Shown: in pieces, positions 24,219 to 32,531 of the stretch
Layout of the letters: every line of letters begins with the position of its first letter
Position numbering within the stretch: the stretch's first letter is position 1
NCBI RefSeq assembly: GCF_000701905.1
Contig: NZ_JNKC01000005.1
Coordinates: forward strand, 248,001 to 312,000
Source of the DNA: Proteiniclasticum ruminis DSM 24773
Lineage (GTDB): Bacteria; Bacillota; Clostridia; Clostridiales; Clostridiaceae
Reading direction: 5' to 3'
Length of the DNA: 64,000 bases
Position numbers and translations under genes: made by a program
Notes under the pieces: generated by a model
Told to the model about the DNA's origin: nothing
The model's database searches: none
Seen by the model: the letters and a program-made list of their open reading frames with translations, nothing else

Positions 24219-25578
24219 TCTGACTCCTCCATTTTCGTAAGTGATCCAGCATGGACTGTACGATCCCACCGCTGCTCCGTAAGTGAATATGCACATAAGA
24301 ACCGTAGCAGTTGTTTTTCTTCTGACCCGTGCGGTATGTTTCATCCCGGCTGCCAAAATGCTTAGCGCACAAAAATTCCTGTTCTGTCTCTTTTGGTCCT
24401 ACCCACTGGGAATGATGAAACTCATGTCCCTTCATCTCATAAGGACCGATGCGGATACTTGTGTATCCGAACCGCTGCAGGGTATCTGTCATTTCACAGG
24501 ATCCTTCAAAAAATCCCACCATGTTATGTAAGGTTCCTTCCTTGTCTCTTATGCCCTGTGTCAGGTACATGTACCCTCCACACTCAGCGAAGGCTGGCAT
24601 TCCCAGTGCCAACTTCCTATGGATTTCTTCCCGTAGGCTGCTGTTCTCTTCCAGCTTCTGCAAATGAAGCTCAGGAAACCCACCTCCGAAGTACAGACCA
24701 TCCAAGTGCTCCGGTAATCGTTTGTCTCTCAGAGGGCTGAAGGGAATCAGCTGAACGCCTTTTTGTCTCAGCTGTTCGAGATTATCCTCATAATAGAAGC
24801 TGAAAGCTTCATCCTCTGCGATGCCAAGCCGCAGCAGATCCTTCATTTCTTTTTTCTCCTCTACGAGTGGCTCTGCCTGCTTAGGGTCAGATGCTCTTAC
24901 GGTAAGATCCAGAAGCGCCGAAAGGTTCAGATGCTTTTCAATAAACCGTCCCATATTTGTGATTTTTTCGCTGATTCCCCCCTGGTAAAGGGGATCAAGC
25001 TGAAGCCCCAGGTGCCTGGACTGAAATTCCATGACAGGATCTTCTGGCAAGTAGCCAAGACAGGGCACTCCTGTTTTCTCCATGATGCTGCTTTCGATGA
25101 GTTCATAATGACGGGCCGAAGACACTCGGTTCAAGATGACCCCTCGGAGATTCACATCCAAATCAAATTCTTTTATGCCAAGAACCACCGCTGCAGCGGT
25201 TTTTGACATGGCCTTCGCATCCAGAACCAGAATCACTGGAATGGACAAGAGCTTAGCAACAGATGCGGTGCTTCCTTCCATGGATTTGATTCCGCTGCCG
25301 TCATAGAGACCCATGACGCCTTCTACCACAGAAATATCACTGTATGCACTGGCTTTCTTGTATACATCGTAAATCCCCTCTTTCCCCATCATAAAAAGAT
25401 CCAAATTATGGCTCACTTTTCCTGATGCAGTTTTCTGAAAAGACGGATCAATGTAATCCGGCCCAACCTTAAAGGGCTGCACGGAGAACCCTCTCTCTTT
25501 CAGCGCGGACAAAATCCCCATGGTTACAGCAGTTTTGCCAGAACTGCTTGAAATGGCAGCAATGACCATATGATGCAT
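24196..25578 (-). CDS. cbiA: Cobyrinic acid a,c-diamide synthase
   Basis: 460 residues, first gene behind the riboswitch. It amidates the a and c side chains of cobyrinate. The N-terminal ATPase has AISSSSGKTAVTMG and FKVGPDYIDPSF. The C-terminal glutaminase has YFGGGFPELHL, the Cys nucleophile in FAECGGYMYL, and SYVHIHLRSS at the end. GGAGGGAAAAAC precedes ATG 25578. None of the corrin-ring genes that normally feed this enzyme lies nearby. Confidence 0.94.
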   Translation of the reverse strand: MHHMVIAAISSSSGKTAVTMGILSALKERGFSVQPFKVGPDYIDPSFQKTASGKVSHNLDLFMMGKEGIYDVYKKASAYSDISVVEGVMGLYDGSGIKSMEGSTASVAKLLSIPVILVLDAKAMSKTAAAVVLGIKEFDLDVNLRGVILNRVSSARHYELIESSIMEKTGVPCLGYLPEDPVMEFQSRHLGLQLDPLYQGGISEKITNMGRFIEKHLNLSALLDLTVRASDPKQAEPLVEEKKEMKDLLRLGIAEDEAFSFYYEDNLEQLRQKGVQLIPFSPLRDKRLPEHLDGLYFGGGFPELHLQKLEENSSLREEIHRKLALGMPAFAECGGYMYLTQGIRDKEGTLHNMVGFFEGSCEMTDTLQRFGYTSIRIGPYEMKGHEFHHSQWVGPKETEQEFLCAKHFGSRDETYRTGQKKNNCYGSYVHIHLRSSGGIVQSMLDHLRKWRSQNENQNRL

Positions 25579-25594
25579 GTTTTTCCCTCCTTAC

Positions 25595-25625
25595 AAAAAA
25601 AATAACACACGGAAATCCGTGTGTT
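25595..25625 (-). terminator. Riboswitch expression-platform terminator
   Basis: On the minus strand AACACACGGA and TCCGTGTGTT form a perfect stem with a 2-base loop, followed by TATTTTTTTT. It stands between the cobalamin aptamer and the cbiA Shine-Dalgarno, so control is probably by premature transcription termination. Confidence 0.88.
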
Positions 25626-25679
25626 TTCAGGCAAAATAAAAACGCACAAACTTCCCTCCGAAGCTTTCGCAGTATCCAT

Positions 25680-25858
25680 ACAACAAGGCAGGTCTCCTGA
25701 CTTACAGATCTTCTTACTCTCTTCCCCTTCCCGGATCTCAGATCCAGTGGGTATTGAAGATTTCATCCCTGTACACAGTAGCGGGGGCTGTAGAGGAATC
25801 TAACCTCTTTCCCTTTTAAGCTTTTGCTGTTACACAAAAGCACCTCTTGTATTATTCA
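25680..25858 (-). promoter_or_regulatory. Cobalamin (B12) riboswitch
   Basis: Read on the minus strand, the conserved elements appear in order: AAGAGGTGC near the 5' end, GGGAAAGAGG, AGCCCCCGCTACTGTG, the CACTGG segment, GGGAAGGGG, and AGTCAGGAGACCTGCC at the 3' end, which is the most conserved box. Ends ATACAAG and CTTGT can close the P1 stem. This is the standard Class-I/II B12 aptamer layout. It should turn the cbiA-to-cobO operon off when adenosylcobalamin is plentiful. Confidence 0.95.
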
Positions 25859-25875
25859 GTTGATTGATTATGTTC

Positions 25876-25905
25876 AGTATAGAATATCACGATATGAAAT
25901 GTCAA
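25876..25905 (-). promoter_or_regulatory. Promoter of the cobalamin operon
   Basis: On the minus strand a perfect TTGACA, an 18-base spacer and TATACT. The predicted start is about 10 bases before the riboswitch aptamer. Confidence 0.85.
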
Positions 25906-25993
25906 AGGAAAAATGGAAGATAAATTTCTTTATTTTTTTGACATCCTCCATATTTCCTTTAGCCTCATAGCGTCTCCTCCATATTTTTCATAT

Positions 25994-26194
25994 TTATCTG
26001 TATTCCAGTATATCTCCCGGTTGGCAGTCCAGGGCTCTACAGATGGCTTCCAGTGTGGAAAATCTGATGGCTTTGGCTTTTCCGGTTTTCAGATTTGAAA
26101 CATTAGCTAAGGTGATTCCCACCTTTTCAGAAAGTTCCGTAACGCTCATTTTCCTTTTGGCAAGCATCACATCCAGATTCACAATAATTGGCAT
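25994..26194 (-). CDS. Small HTH regulator (YozG-like Cro/CI family)
   Basis: 66 residues, almost all one helix-turn-helix domain: KRKMSVTELSEKVGITLANVSNLKTGK is the five-helix core in pieces, then FSTLEAICRALDCQPGDILEY. This family usually sits next to DUF2975 membrane proteins, as here, 14 bases downstream of one. It is presumably the operon's own regulator and a candidate for binding the palindrome at 26729–26751. Confidence 0.88.
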   Translation of the reverse strand: MPIIVNLDVMLAKRKMSVTELSEKVGITLANVSNLKTGKAKAIRFSTLEAICRALDCQPGDILEYR

Positions 26195-26208
26195 AAATAT
26201 CCCCCTCC

Positions 26209-26685
26209 TTATACAGTGAGATCATTTTCTTCTTTGATTACCAACGCTTTTCTCAGAAGTTCCTCTAAAATACCTGCGATAAGCCCAATCATCATGGAAG
26301 CCAGCATGATCAGAATACCGAGCAGGCCGATTCCTGGGCTGAGATCCACAAGCTGTATCAGCACCACAAACCCGATAAAATACATCACTGTGATCAGAAA
26401 AGAGGATCTTTTGATGTTCCTGAGATGGGTCACAGACTTGACAGAGAAAGCCTCATTGATTGCCACTTTTCTGCTGAGTCTCAGACCTTCCACGATGGCA
26501 AAGAGAAATGGCAGTACAGTAAGATAGATGCCAACGAGAAGAGGATACTTGAGATAAGCATACTCCGGTGCATCTTTTGCAAAAAATGCAGCTGTATCTG
26601 GAAGCCAGAATACACAGAGAAGCAGAATACATAAAGTGATAAACAAAACACCAATCTGGAACAGGGGAATACTCATTCTTTTCAT
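26209..26685 (-). CDS. DUF2975-type membrane protein
   Basis: 158 residues with four membrane helices: about 8–30, 45–67, 95–115 and 120–145. A cytoplasmic charged loop (GLRLSRKVAINEAFS) lies between the second and third helices. This topology and the following YozG-like gene match DUF2975. Function is unknown; the pair may sense or respond to the membrane state. ATG 26685 is used. Confidence 0.8.
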   Translation of the reverse strand: MKRMSIPLFQIGVLFITLCILLLCVFWLPDTAAFFAKDAPEYAYLKYPLLVGIYLTVLPFLFAIVEGLRLSRKVAINEAFSVKSVTHLRNIKRSSFLITVMYFIGFVVLIQLVDLSPGIGLLGILIMLASMMIGLIAGILEELLRKALVIKEENDLTV

Positions 26686-26716
26686 TTGGATACCTCACTT
26701 TTTTCTTTATGTACAT

Positions 26717-26751
26717 ATCTTATCACACTATTTATTGATTATCAATAAATA
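26717..26751 (-). promoter_or_regulatory. Promoter with perfect palindromic operator for the DUF2975/HTH pair
   Basis: On the minus strand TTGATA, 17 bases, TAAGAT. The -35 box lies inside a perfect 23-base palindrome (26729–26751) with arms TATTTATTGAT and ATCAATAAATA around one central base. Binding there would block RNA polymerase, so autorepression by the HTH protein is likely. Confidence 0.75.
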
Positions 26752-26760
26752 ATTATCGAA

Positions 26761-26786
26761 TAAAAGAGAGGGATTGCTCCCTCTCT
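26761..26786 (-). terminator. Terminator after deoD
   Basis: On the minus strand AGAGAGGGA and TCCCTCTCT form a stem with a 4-base loop followed by TTTTATT. The 87 bases between it and the deoD stop show nothing else. Confidence 0.85.
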
Positions 26787-26873
26787 GATTCAGGTCTGAT
26801 TGTGTTTTTGGCAGCTGAAGTTCCTGCAGGAGCTGACGCTTTTTACGTCCTGTCCATAAGAAACACCACGGAG

Positions 26874-27581
26874 TTATGCCATGGCCACAGCTGTATCTAA
26901 GGCGATTTTCATCATTTCATTGAATGTTTCCTGTCTCTCCTGCGCAGTGGTTTCTTCCCCTGTGATGAGACTGTCTGAGACTGTAAGAAGAGTCAATGCA
27001 TTCACACCAGCCAAGGCAGCTTCTGTGTAAAGTGCAGCCGCTTCCATCTCTACTCCCAGTGTTCCAGCATCCATGAAAAGTTTTGTTGCACCTGTTGTAT
27101 CATAGAATATGTCAGAACTTAATACATTTCCAACATGAACATCTATGCCCAGTCCCTTTGCACTTTCATGGGCCTTGTAAAGAAGCTCAAAACTTGCAGT
27201 TGCTGCAAAGTCCATGCCTCTAAAACGGTTCTTATTGATGGATGAGGTTGTGGATGCTGAGCTTGCAAGAATCACATCTCTGATCTTCACATGCTCCTGC
27301 ATAGCGCCACAGCTGCCCACTCTCATGAGGTTCTTTACCCCATACTCATGAATCAGTTCATGAACATAGATGGAGATGGATGGTATACCCATTCCAGTAC
27401 CCATAACAGATACTTCCACACCTTTATATGTTCCAGTAAAACCAAGCATTCCCCGTACTTCATTAAACTGTTTCGGATTCTCCAGGAATGTTTCTGCAAT
27501 GTATTTTGCACGAAGCGGATCTCCTGGAAGCAGTATTGTTTTTGCGATATCGCCTTTTTTAGCACCAATATGTGTTGACAT
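26874..27581 (-). CDS. deoD: Purine nucleoside phosphorylase, DeoD (hexameric) type
   Basis: 235 residues. It cleaves purine nucleosides with phosphate to free base and ribose-1-phosphate. [27 protein letters not shown] and [13 protein letters not shown] are NP-I family marks, and [15 protein letters not shown] is typical of DeoD. The length fits the bacterial hexameric enzyme. GGAGGGAAACCA precedes ATG 27581. A second, unrelated-subfamily purine nucleoside phosphorylase (punA) is at 55.6 kb. Confidence 0.95.
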   Translation of the reverse strand: MSTHIGAKKGDIAKTILLPGDPLRAKYIAETFLENPKQFNEVRGMLGFTGTYKGVEVSVMGTGMGIPSISIYVHELIHEYGVKNLMRVGSCGAMQEHVKIRDVILASSASTTSSINKNRFRGMDFAATASFELLYKAHESAKGLGIDVHVGNVLSSDIFYDTTGATKLFMDAGTLGVEMEAAALYTEAALAGVNALTLLTVSDSLITGEETTAQERQETFNEMMKIALDTAVAMA

Positions 27582-27741
27582 TGGTTTCCCTCCATATTTC
27601 CATATATTATTACAGAGAATGCAGAATGAAGCTGCATCATCTGTAAGTATCCTCTTCTATTTTAACATGTTCAAAGAAAAAAAGTGCGTTGTTCGATAAA
27701 ATCTTACTCTCAAAGAATCAAGGAATCAGAACATCCATTCC

Positions 27742-27755
27742 GGAACATTCGTTTG
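27742..27755. promoter_or_regulatory. SOS (LexA) box of lexA
   Basis: GGAACATTCGTTTG closely fits the Gram-positive LexA site CGAACATATGTTCG and overlaps the lexA -35 box, giving autoregulation. Confidence 0.8.
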
Positions 27756-27781
27756 ATTTCAGGTCTTTTCCATGCTATAAT
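27753..27781 (+). promoter_or_regulatory. lexA promoter
   Basis: TTGATT, 17 bases, perfect TATAAT, ending 28 bases before the lexA start. Transcription would begin just before the gene, so the longer in-frame ATG at 27684 cannot be used. Confidence 0.85.
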
Positions 27782-27809
27782 AGGCTTAAAATCAGTTTGG
27801 GGTGAACTT

Positions 27810-28415
27810 ATGAGAAAAGGCCAAGAAAAAAAAGAAATGGTATATGAGTATCTTCTTTCCTTTACAGAGGCTAAGGGATATCCACCATCTGTCCGTGAAA
27901 TCTGCAGTGCGCTTGATATTAAGTCCACATCCTCTGTGCACTCCTATCTCAATCAGTTGGAGTCAGACGGTAAAATTGAAAGGGATCCTACAAAACCACG
28001 TGCCTTGATGATACCTGAACTCATCAACAAGAGCATTGAAATGGTCCCAATTCCCATGGTGGGTAAAATCACCGCAGGTGAGCCCGTCCTTGCTGTAGAA
28101 AACGTTGAAGATTATTTCCAGATGCCTTTGAAATTTGTGAAACACGATAACGATCTCTTCATCCTGAGGGTCGAGGGAGAAAGTATGATTGAAGCTGGAA
28201 TCCATAATGGCGACTTTGCCATCATCGAAAAAGCCAGCAGCGCAAAAAACGGAGACATAGTAGTGGCGATGATTGGCAGTGACGCCACCATCAAAAGATA
28301 TTTCAAGGAAAAAAATCATGTAAGGCTTCAGCCAGAAAACTCAAGTATGGCACCGATCATTGTCATGGAATGTGAGATCCTCGGTAAATTAGTTGGCCTC
28401 TACAGAAAATACTAG
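27810..28415 (+). CDS. lexA: SOS repressor LexA
   Basis: 201 residues. The N-terminal winged helix has GYPPSVREICSALDIKSTSSVHSYL. The S24 peptidase domain has the cleavage site Ala-Gly in KITAGEP, the nucleophile Ser in VEGESMIEAGI, and the general-base Lys in SDATIKRYF. The family and self-cleavage are complete. ATG 27810 has GGGGTGA upstream and fits the promoter and SOS box just before it. It is divergent from deoD and convergent with the CorC-like gene. Confidence 0.95.
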   Translation: MRKGQEKKEMVYEYLLSFTEAKGYPPSVREICSALDIKSTSSVHSYLNQLESDGKIERDPTKPRALMIPELINKSIEMVPIPMVGKITAGEPVLAVENVEDYFQMPLKFVKHDNDLFILRVEGESMIEAGIHNGDFAIIEKASSAKNGDIVVAMIGSDATIKRYFKEKNHVRLQPENSSMAPIIVMECEILGKLVGLYRKY

Positions 28416-28420
28416 AACAA

Positions 28421-28456
28421 GAAGCGCCTGGCAGGATTATTTCTGCCAGGCGCTTC
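28421..28456. terminator. Bidirectional terminator between lexA and the CorC-like gene
   Basis: GAAGCGCCTGGCAG and CTGCCAGGCGCTTC form a perfect 14-bp stem with an 8-base loop, placed between two convergent genes. Confidence 0.88.
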
Positions 28457-28461
28457 TTCAG

Positions 28462-29787
28462 TTATGATTCTTCGTCAATATACTCTTTGTCCAATTTTTC
28501 CTGATTCAAGATCACTTTCAGCACTTTGATTCTTTTCCCAGCCATCTGCTGGACTTTAAATCCATGTCCTCCGTAATAAACGGTGTCTCCTTTTTTAGGG
28601 ACTCGTCCCAACCTTTCAATCACATATCCGCCGATGGAGTCCGCGTTCTCAGATTCTATCTCAAACCCAAGGCTGTCATTAAAATCATCAATGGAGACCA
28701 GGGCATCCACCAGATAGATGTTGTCTGTAACTTTATTGATATATTCGTCCATGACATCATGCTCATCATAAATATTACCGACGATTTCCTCCAGGATATC
28801 CTCAATGGTCACAATGCCTGAAAATCCGCCGTACTCATCCAGGAGAATGGCCATTTGTGCATTGGCCACCTGCATCTCTTTGAAAAGATCATCAATATAT
28901 TTATTCTCCGGTGCAAAATATGGTTTTCGAAGAATATCCTCGATGTTGCCAGGTTTTCCTTTATTGACCAGTTCACGGAATAAATCTTTGATAAAAAGGA
29001 TGCCAATGACATTATCCACTTCATCCAGATAGAATGGAATTCTAGAATAATTGCCGTTGGTTACCTTCGCGATGACATTATGAGTGGGCTCTGAGATTTC
29101 AATCATTTCTACTTCTGTTCTCGGGGTCATGATTTCTCTTGCAAGTTTATTGTCAAACTCAAAAATCCCATCCAGCATATCACGTTCCGTCTCATTGATG
29201 ACACCTTTTTCTTTTCCCACTTCAATGATGGAACGGATCTCTTCAAGAGACACATTTTCCTCCAGCTTATCCGTATGAATGCCAAAAAGTCTCGCAAAAA
29301 GACTGGTGGAAAATGAAAGAAACAGCACAAACGGTTTTAAGATCGTAGCCACAAAACCGATGATCGGCACCATGGTCATGGCGATTTTCTCTGAGTTCTG
29401 AAGAGCAATACGTTTTGGTAGCAGTTCACCAAAAACCAAAGTGAAATAAGCCAAAACAATTGTAATAAGTACAATTGCCATCTGCTGATTGATTCTGATG
29501 TTGATAGAAGCAAAGAGCATTGTCACTTCTTGTGCAATTCCTGTAGCAGCCTGAGCGGATGCCAGGAATCCGGCAAGGGTAATCCCAACTTGAATGGTCG
29601 AAAGAAAATCGCTCGGTCTTTCAAGTATTTTCTGAAGCTTCAGTGCTCGGGGATTTCCTTTGTCCGCCTCCACACCAATGCGGACCTTGTTGGCAGACAC
29701 CATGGCCATTTCAGCCATCGCAAAAAATGCATTGACAAATATAAGAAATACAATGGTTAACAACTGGGGACCTAAATCACTTTCCAT
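28462..29787 (-). CDS. CorC/HlyC-type (CNNM–CBS) membrane protein
   Basis: 441 residues. N-terminal CNNM domain with about four helices (FVNAFFAMAEMAMVSANK and GITLAGFLASAQAA), two CBS domains (MTPRTEVEMIEI; KPYFAPENKYIDDLFKEM with ILLDEYGGFSGIVTIEDI), and a C-terminal CorC/HlyC transporter-associated domain ending in the VQQMAGKRIKVLKV strands. The family is linked to Mg2+/Co2+ efflux or divalent-cation homeostasis. The old name haemolysin is misleading. It stands alone on the minus strand. Confidence 0.92.
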   Translation of the reverse strand: MESDLGPQLLTIVFLIFVNAFFAMAEMAMVSANKVRIGVEADKGNPRALKLQKILERPSDFLSTIQVGITLAGFLASAQAATGIAQEVTMLFASINIRINQQMAIVLITIVLAYFTLVFGELLPKRIALQNSEKIAMTMVPIIGFVATILKPFVLFLSFSTSLFARLFGIHTDKLEENVSLEEIRSIIEVGKEKGVINETERDMLDGIFEFDNKLAREIMTPRTEVEMIEISEPTHNVIAKVTNGNYSRIPFYLDEVDNVIGILFIKDLFRELVNKGKPGNIEDILRKPYFAPENKYIDDLFKEMQVANAQMAILLDEYGGFSGIVTIEDILEEIVGNIYDEHDVMDEYINKVTDNIYLVDALVSIDDFNDSLGFEIESENADSIGGYVIERLGRVPKKGDTVYYGGHGFKVQQMAGKRIKVLKVILNQEKLDKEYIDEES

Positions 29788-29857
29788 ACACTCATTCTAG
29801 GCAGTAAGCCTATTCTTTTCTCCTTTTAATATAAATTTCTTGAAATAAACTGATTAC

Positions 29858-29866
29858 ATTATAGCA
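29858..29866 (-). promoter_or_regulatory. Extended -10 element for the CorC-like gene
   Basis: On the minus strand TGCTATAAT, a TGn-extended -10 with no clear -35, lies about 70 bases before the gene start. Confidence 0.4.
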
Positions 29867-29871
29867 TAAGT

Positions 29872-29898
29872 TCTCAAGAATCTATAGGATTCTTGAGA
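29872..29898 (-). terminator. Weak hairpin at the end of the methionine gamma-lyase-like gene
   Basis: TCTCAAGAATC and GATTCTTGAGA form a perfect 11-bp stem overlapping the stop codon, but no T-run follows. It may slow polymerase or stabilise the 3' end instead of terminating. Confidence 0.4.
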
Positions 29899-31168
29899 GC
29901 GCAATAAGAACACCTACCTTTCCGTGGTCAAAGCTCAAACCGCCCTGAAAATAAGCTGTGTACGGTTCTCTAATCGGGGCATCGCAAGACAGCTCAATGG
30001 ATGCTCCCTGTATGAAGGCTCCCGCTGCCATGATGACCTGATCTTTATAGCCAGGCATATCCCAAGGCTCACAGCTTGCATTGGAGTCTATCGGTGCTCC
30101 ATATTGGATTCCCTTGACAAAATCAATGAGCTTCTCTTTGTTCCTGAAGGTGATGGCCTGCACAATATCCGTTCGCTTCGCTTCCGCTTTCGGATGCACT
30201 TCATATCCGGCAAGTTCTAGAAGCTTTGCTGTATATACTGCAGTTTTCAGAGCTTCCATGGAGATCTGAGGTGCCAGGAAAAGACCTTGGAAAAATGTGC
30301 GCATCACACCGAATGTTGATCCGCATTCTCCTCCAAGCCCTGGCACCGTCAGCCTGTAAGAGGCCAAATCCACAAGATTCGCTTTTCCTGCAATATATCC
30401 ACCCGTAGGAGATATGCCGCCACCCGCATTCTTGATGAGCGATCCGGCAACGATATCAGCTCCTACTTCGATAGGTTCACGTTCTTCAATGAACTCTCCA
30501 TAACAGTTGTCCACAAAAATGACTGTCTCAGGAAATTCTTTTCTGATCTCATTAATGGCATGACCAATCTCTTCGATGGTAAAACTATTTCTTTCCGCAT
30601 AGCCTTTACTTCTCTGAATATGAAGCATTTTAACGGATGGATCTTTTTTCAGATACTCTATGACTTTATCCACTTGAATGGCATTTTCCTTCAGCTCAAT
30701 CTCCGCATAGCGGACTCCGAAATCATAAAGAGACCCTGTGTTTTCATCTTCTTTTGTCTGTTCGATGCCAATGACTCCATGAATGGTGTCATACGGTCTG
30801 CCGGTGATTGCAAGAAGGGTGTCTCCAGGTCTTAATATACCATAGAGCACGCAGGATATGGCATGGGTGCCGCTGACAAACTGAGGTCTTACTAGAGCTT
30901 TCTCTGCTTTGAAAATTCTTGCGTACACCTGGTCCAGCGTATCTCTCCCAATGTCTCCATATCCGTAGCCTGTGGTATTGGTGAAATGATAATCGCTGAT
31001 TTTCTCCTCCTGAAATGCCTTGAGCACCTTAAACTGGTTATATTCCCGAATATCCTCATACTCTTTAAAGAGAGGCGTCACTGCTTCCATGGCCTTCTCG
31101 TGCAGAGCGAGGGCCTTTTCACTGATGTTGTATTCTTTCATGAGATATTCTTTTGATTTATAATACAT
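29882..31168 (-). CDS. Methionine gamma-lyase-family PLP enzyme (YnbB-like)
   Basis: 428 residues, fold-type I PLP enzyme of the Cys/Met metabolism group. The family's marks are FTNTTGYGYGDIGRDTLD near the start, RPQFVSGTHAI, VDNCYGEFIEEREP, and the PLP-lysine segment GSLIKNAGGGISPTGGYIAGK in two parts. These proteins were once called aluminium-resistance proteins, and the true substrate is unsettled. It lies near hfq and miaA as in Bacillus and many Clostridia. ATG 31168 follows AGGAAGTAAACC. Confidence 0.88.
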   Translation of the reverse strand: MYYKSKEYLMKEYNISEKALALHEKAMEAVTPLFKEYEDIREYNQFKVLKAFQEEKISDYHFTNTTGYGYGDIGRDTLDQVYARIFKAEKALVRPQFVSGTHAISCVLYGILRPGDTLLAITGRPYDTIHGVIGIEQTKEDENTGSLYDFGVRYAEIELKENAIQVDKVIEYLKKDPSVKMLHIQRSKGYAERNSFTIEEIGHAINEIRKEFPETVIFVDNCYGEFIEEREPIEVGADIVAGSLIKNAGGGISPTGGYIAGKANLVDLASYRLTVPGLGGECGSTFGVMRTFFQGLFLAPQISMEALKTAVYTAKLLELAGYEVHPKAEAKRTDIVQAITFRNKEKLIDFVKGIQYGAPIDSNASCEPWDMPGYKDQVIMAAGAFIQGASIELSCDAPIREPYTAYFQGGLSFDHGKVGVLIALSRIL

Positions 31169-31260
31169 GGTTTACTTCCTTTCAATGTCCTACTATTTTC
31201 ACAATCAATTTATCATTATAGCACAAAGTCTCTGGCTTTCAAACAATCTGGTTTCCCCAA

Positions 31261-31288
31261 AAAAAAGCACCTGTCCCTAAAGACAGGT
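31261..31288 (-). terminator. Terminator after hfq
   Basis: On the minus strand ACCTGTC and GACAGGT with a 6-base loop, then GCTTTTTTTT. Confidence 0.88.
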
Positions 31289-31299
31289 CTTTTCACTTT

Positions 31300-31533
31300 C
31301 TATTCTTCCTCATCCAGAATCAGGATGGGTTTTAGTGGTGTAATGGTGGTCACCGCATGCTTATAGACAAGCATCTGTTTGTCTTCGGTCTCCAGTACTA
31401 TGACATAATTGTCAAATCCCCGTACCATGCCTTTCAGCTGAAATCCATTCACCAGATGTATGGTCACTGTCATTTTTGTTTTTCTTGCCCCATTTAAGAA
31501 AACATCCTGAAAATTATTGATGGCTTTGCTCAC
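31300..31533 (-). CDS. hfq: RNA chaperone Hfq
   Basis: 77 residues from GTG 31533, with GGGGGGAGTATCC upstream; a GTG at 31548 would give an odd Gly-rich extension. The Sm fold is clear: [41 protein letters not shown] (Sm1) in pieces, and [12 protein letters not shown] (Sm2, with the YKHA motif). The C-terminus is short and acidic, as usual in Firmicutes. It acts as a hexamer on small RNAs. A TATAAT on the minus strand 62 bases upstream suggests its own promoter besides readthrough from miaA. Confidence 0.95.
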   Translation of the reverse strand: MSKAINNFQDVFLNGARKTKMTVTIHLVNGFQLKGMVRGFDNYVIVLETEDKQMLVYKHAVTTITPLKPILILDEEE

Positions 31534-31610
31534 GGATACTCCCCCCACTTTATCTTATTCATAGTTTATATATATGATTCTTTCATTATAATACAGTTTT
31601 TAAAAATGTA

Positions 31611-32531
31611 CTACTCTCTTATGGATTTTTCTAGAATCTGTATGATTTCTTCATCAGAATACTGCTCTTTTGACAGTTCCTCCGCATATTTTTCGTTTCT
31701 GAACCACGTCAGCTGCCTCTTTGCATAGTTTCTGGATCTCATTTTCACAAGATCCACTGCTCCTTCCAAAGAGAGGACACCATCCAGATAGGACAGAATC
31801 TCCTTGTACCCGATCCCTTGCATGGAAATATATGAAGAGTTCAGTCCACTCTTCTGCAAATGCTCCACTTCCTCCAAGAGACCCCTTTTCATCATAACCT
31901 CTACTCTCTCATCAATATCCTCATAAAGCTTTTTCCTGTCTTTATTGAGATAGAAGTAATGAATCTCATATTCTTTTCGTAATCCCCGTTCATCTTTGAA
32001 ACTGGAAAAGGGCTTTCCCGTAAGGTGATACACCTCAAGAGCCCGTACAACCCGTTTCACATTGTTGGGATGGATGGCTGTGGCTGCCTCCAAATCCACT
32101 ATTTTCAGTTTCTCATGAAGAAAAAGAGGTCCATGCTCCTTTGCTTCCTCTTCCAGTTCCTTTCTGAGCACAGCATCACTGCCGCCTTCTGTAAAGGAAA
32201 GATTCTTAATTACAGCATCGATATAAAGTCCTGTGCCACCCACAAGAATGGCAGGTTTGCCTCTCTTGTGGATGTCATGAATAGCTGCCTCAGCAAGATC
32301 TTTATAATCTGATACCGTAAAGGCATCAAAAGGCGATACCACATCTATGAGATGATGAGGCACTCTTTCCATTTCCTCTCTGGTGGCCTTTGCAGAGCCA
32401 ATGTCCATCCCTTTATAGATCTGCATGGAATCACAAGATACAATTTCCCCTTGCAGCGTCTCTGCCACCTGAAGAGATATTTCCGTTTTCCCAACACCCG
32501 TGGGACCAGATATGATTACTATTTTTCTCAT
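31611..32531 (-). CDS. miaA: tRNA dimethylallyltransferase
   Basis: 306 residues. It adds the dimethylallyl group to A37 of tRNAs reading UNN codons. P-loop SGPTGVGKTE, the DSMQIYKGMDIGSAK region, LVGGTGLYIDAV and YAKRQLTWFRNE are all family marks. ATG 32531 overlaps mutL by four bases. The product is the substrate of MiaB, encoded upstream in the same direction. Confidence 0.95.
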   Translation of the reverse strand: MRKIVIISGPTGVGKTEISLQVAETLQGEIVSCDSMQIYKGMDIGSAKATREEMERVPHHLIDVVSPFDAFTVSDYKDLAEAAIHDIHKRGKPAILVGGTGLYIDAVIKNLSFTEGGSDAVLRKELEEEAKEHGPLFLHEKLKIVDLEAATAIHPNNVKRVVRALEVYHLTGKPFSSFKDERGLRKEYEIHYFYLNKDRKKLYEDIDERVEVMMKRGLLEEVEHLQKSGLNSSYISMQGIGYKEILSYLDGVLSLEGAVDLVKMRSRNYAKRQLTWFRNEKYAEELSKEQYSDEEIIQILEKSIRE

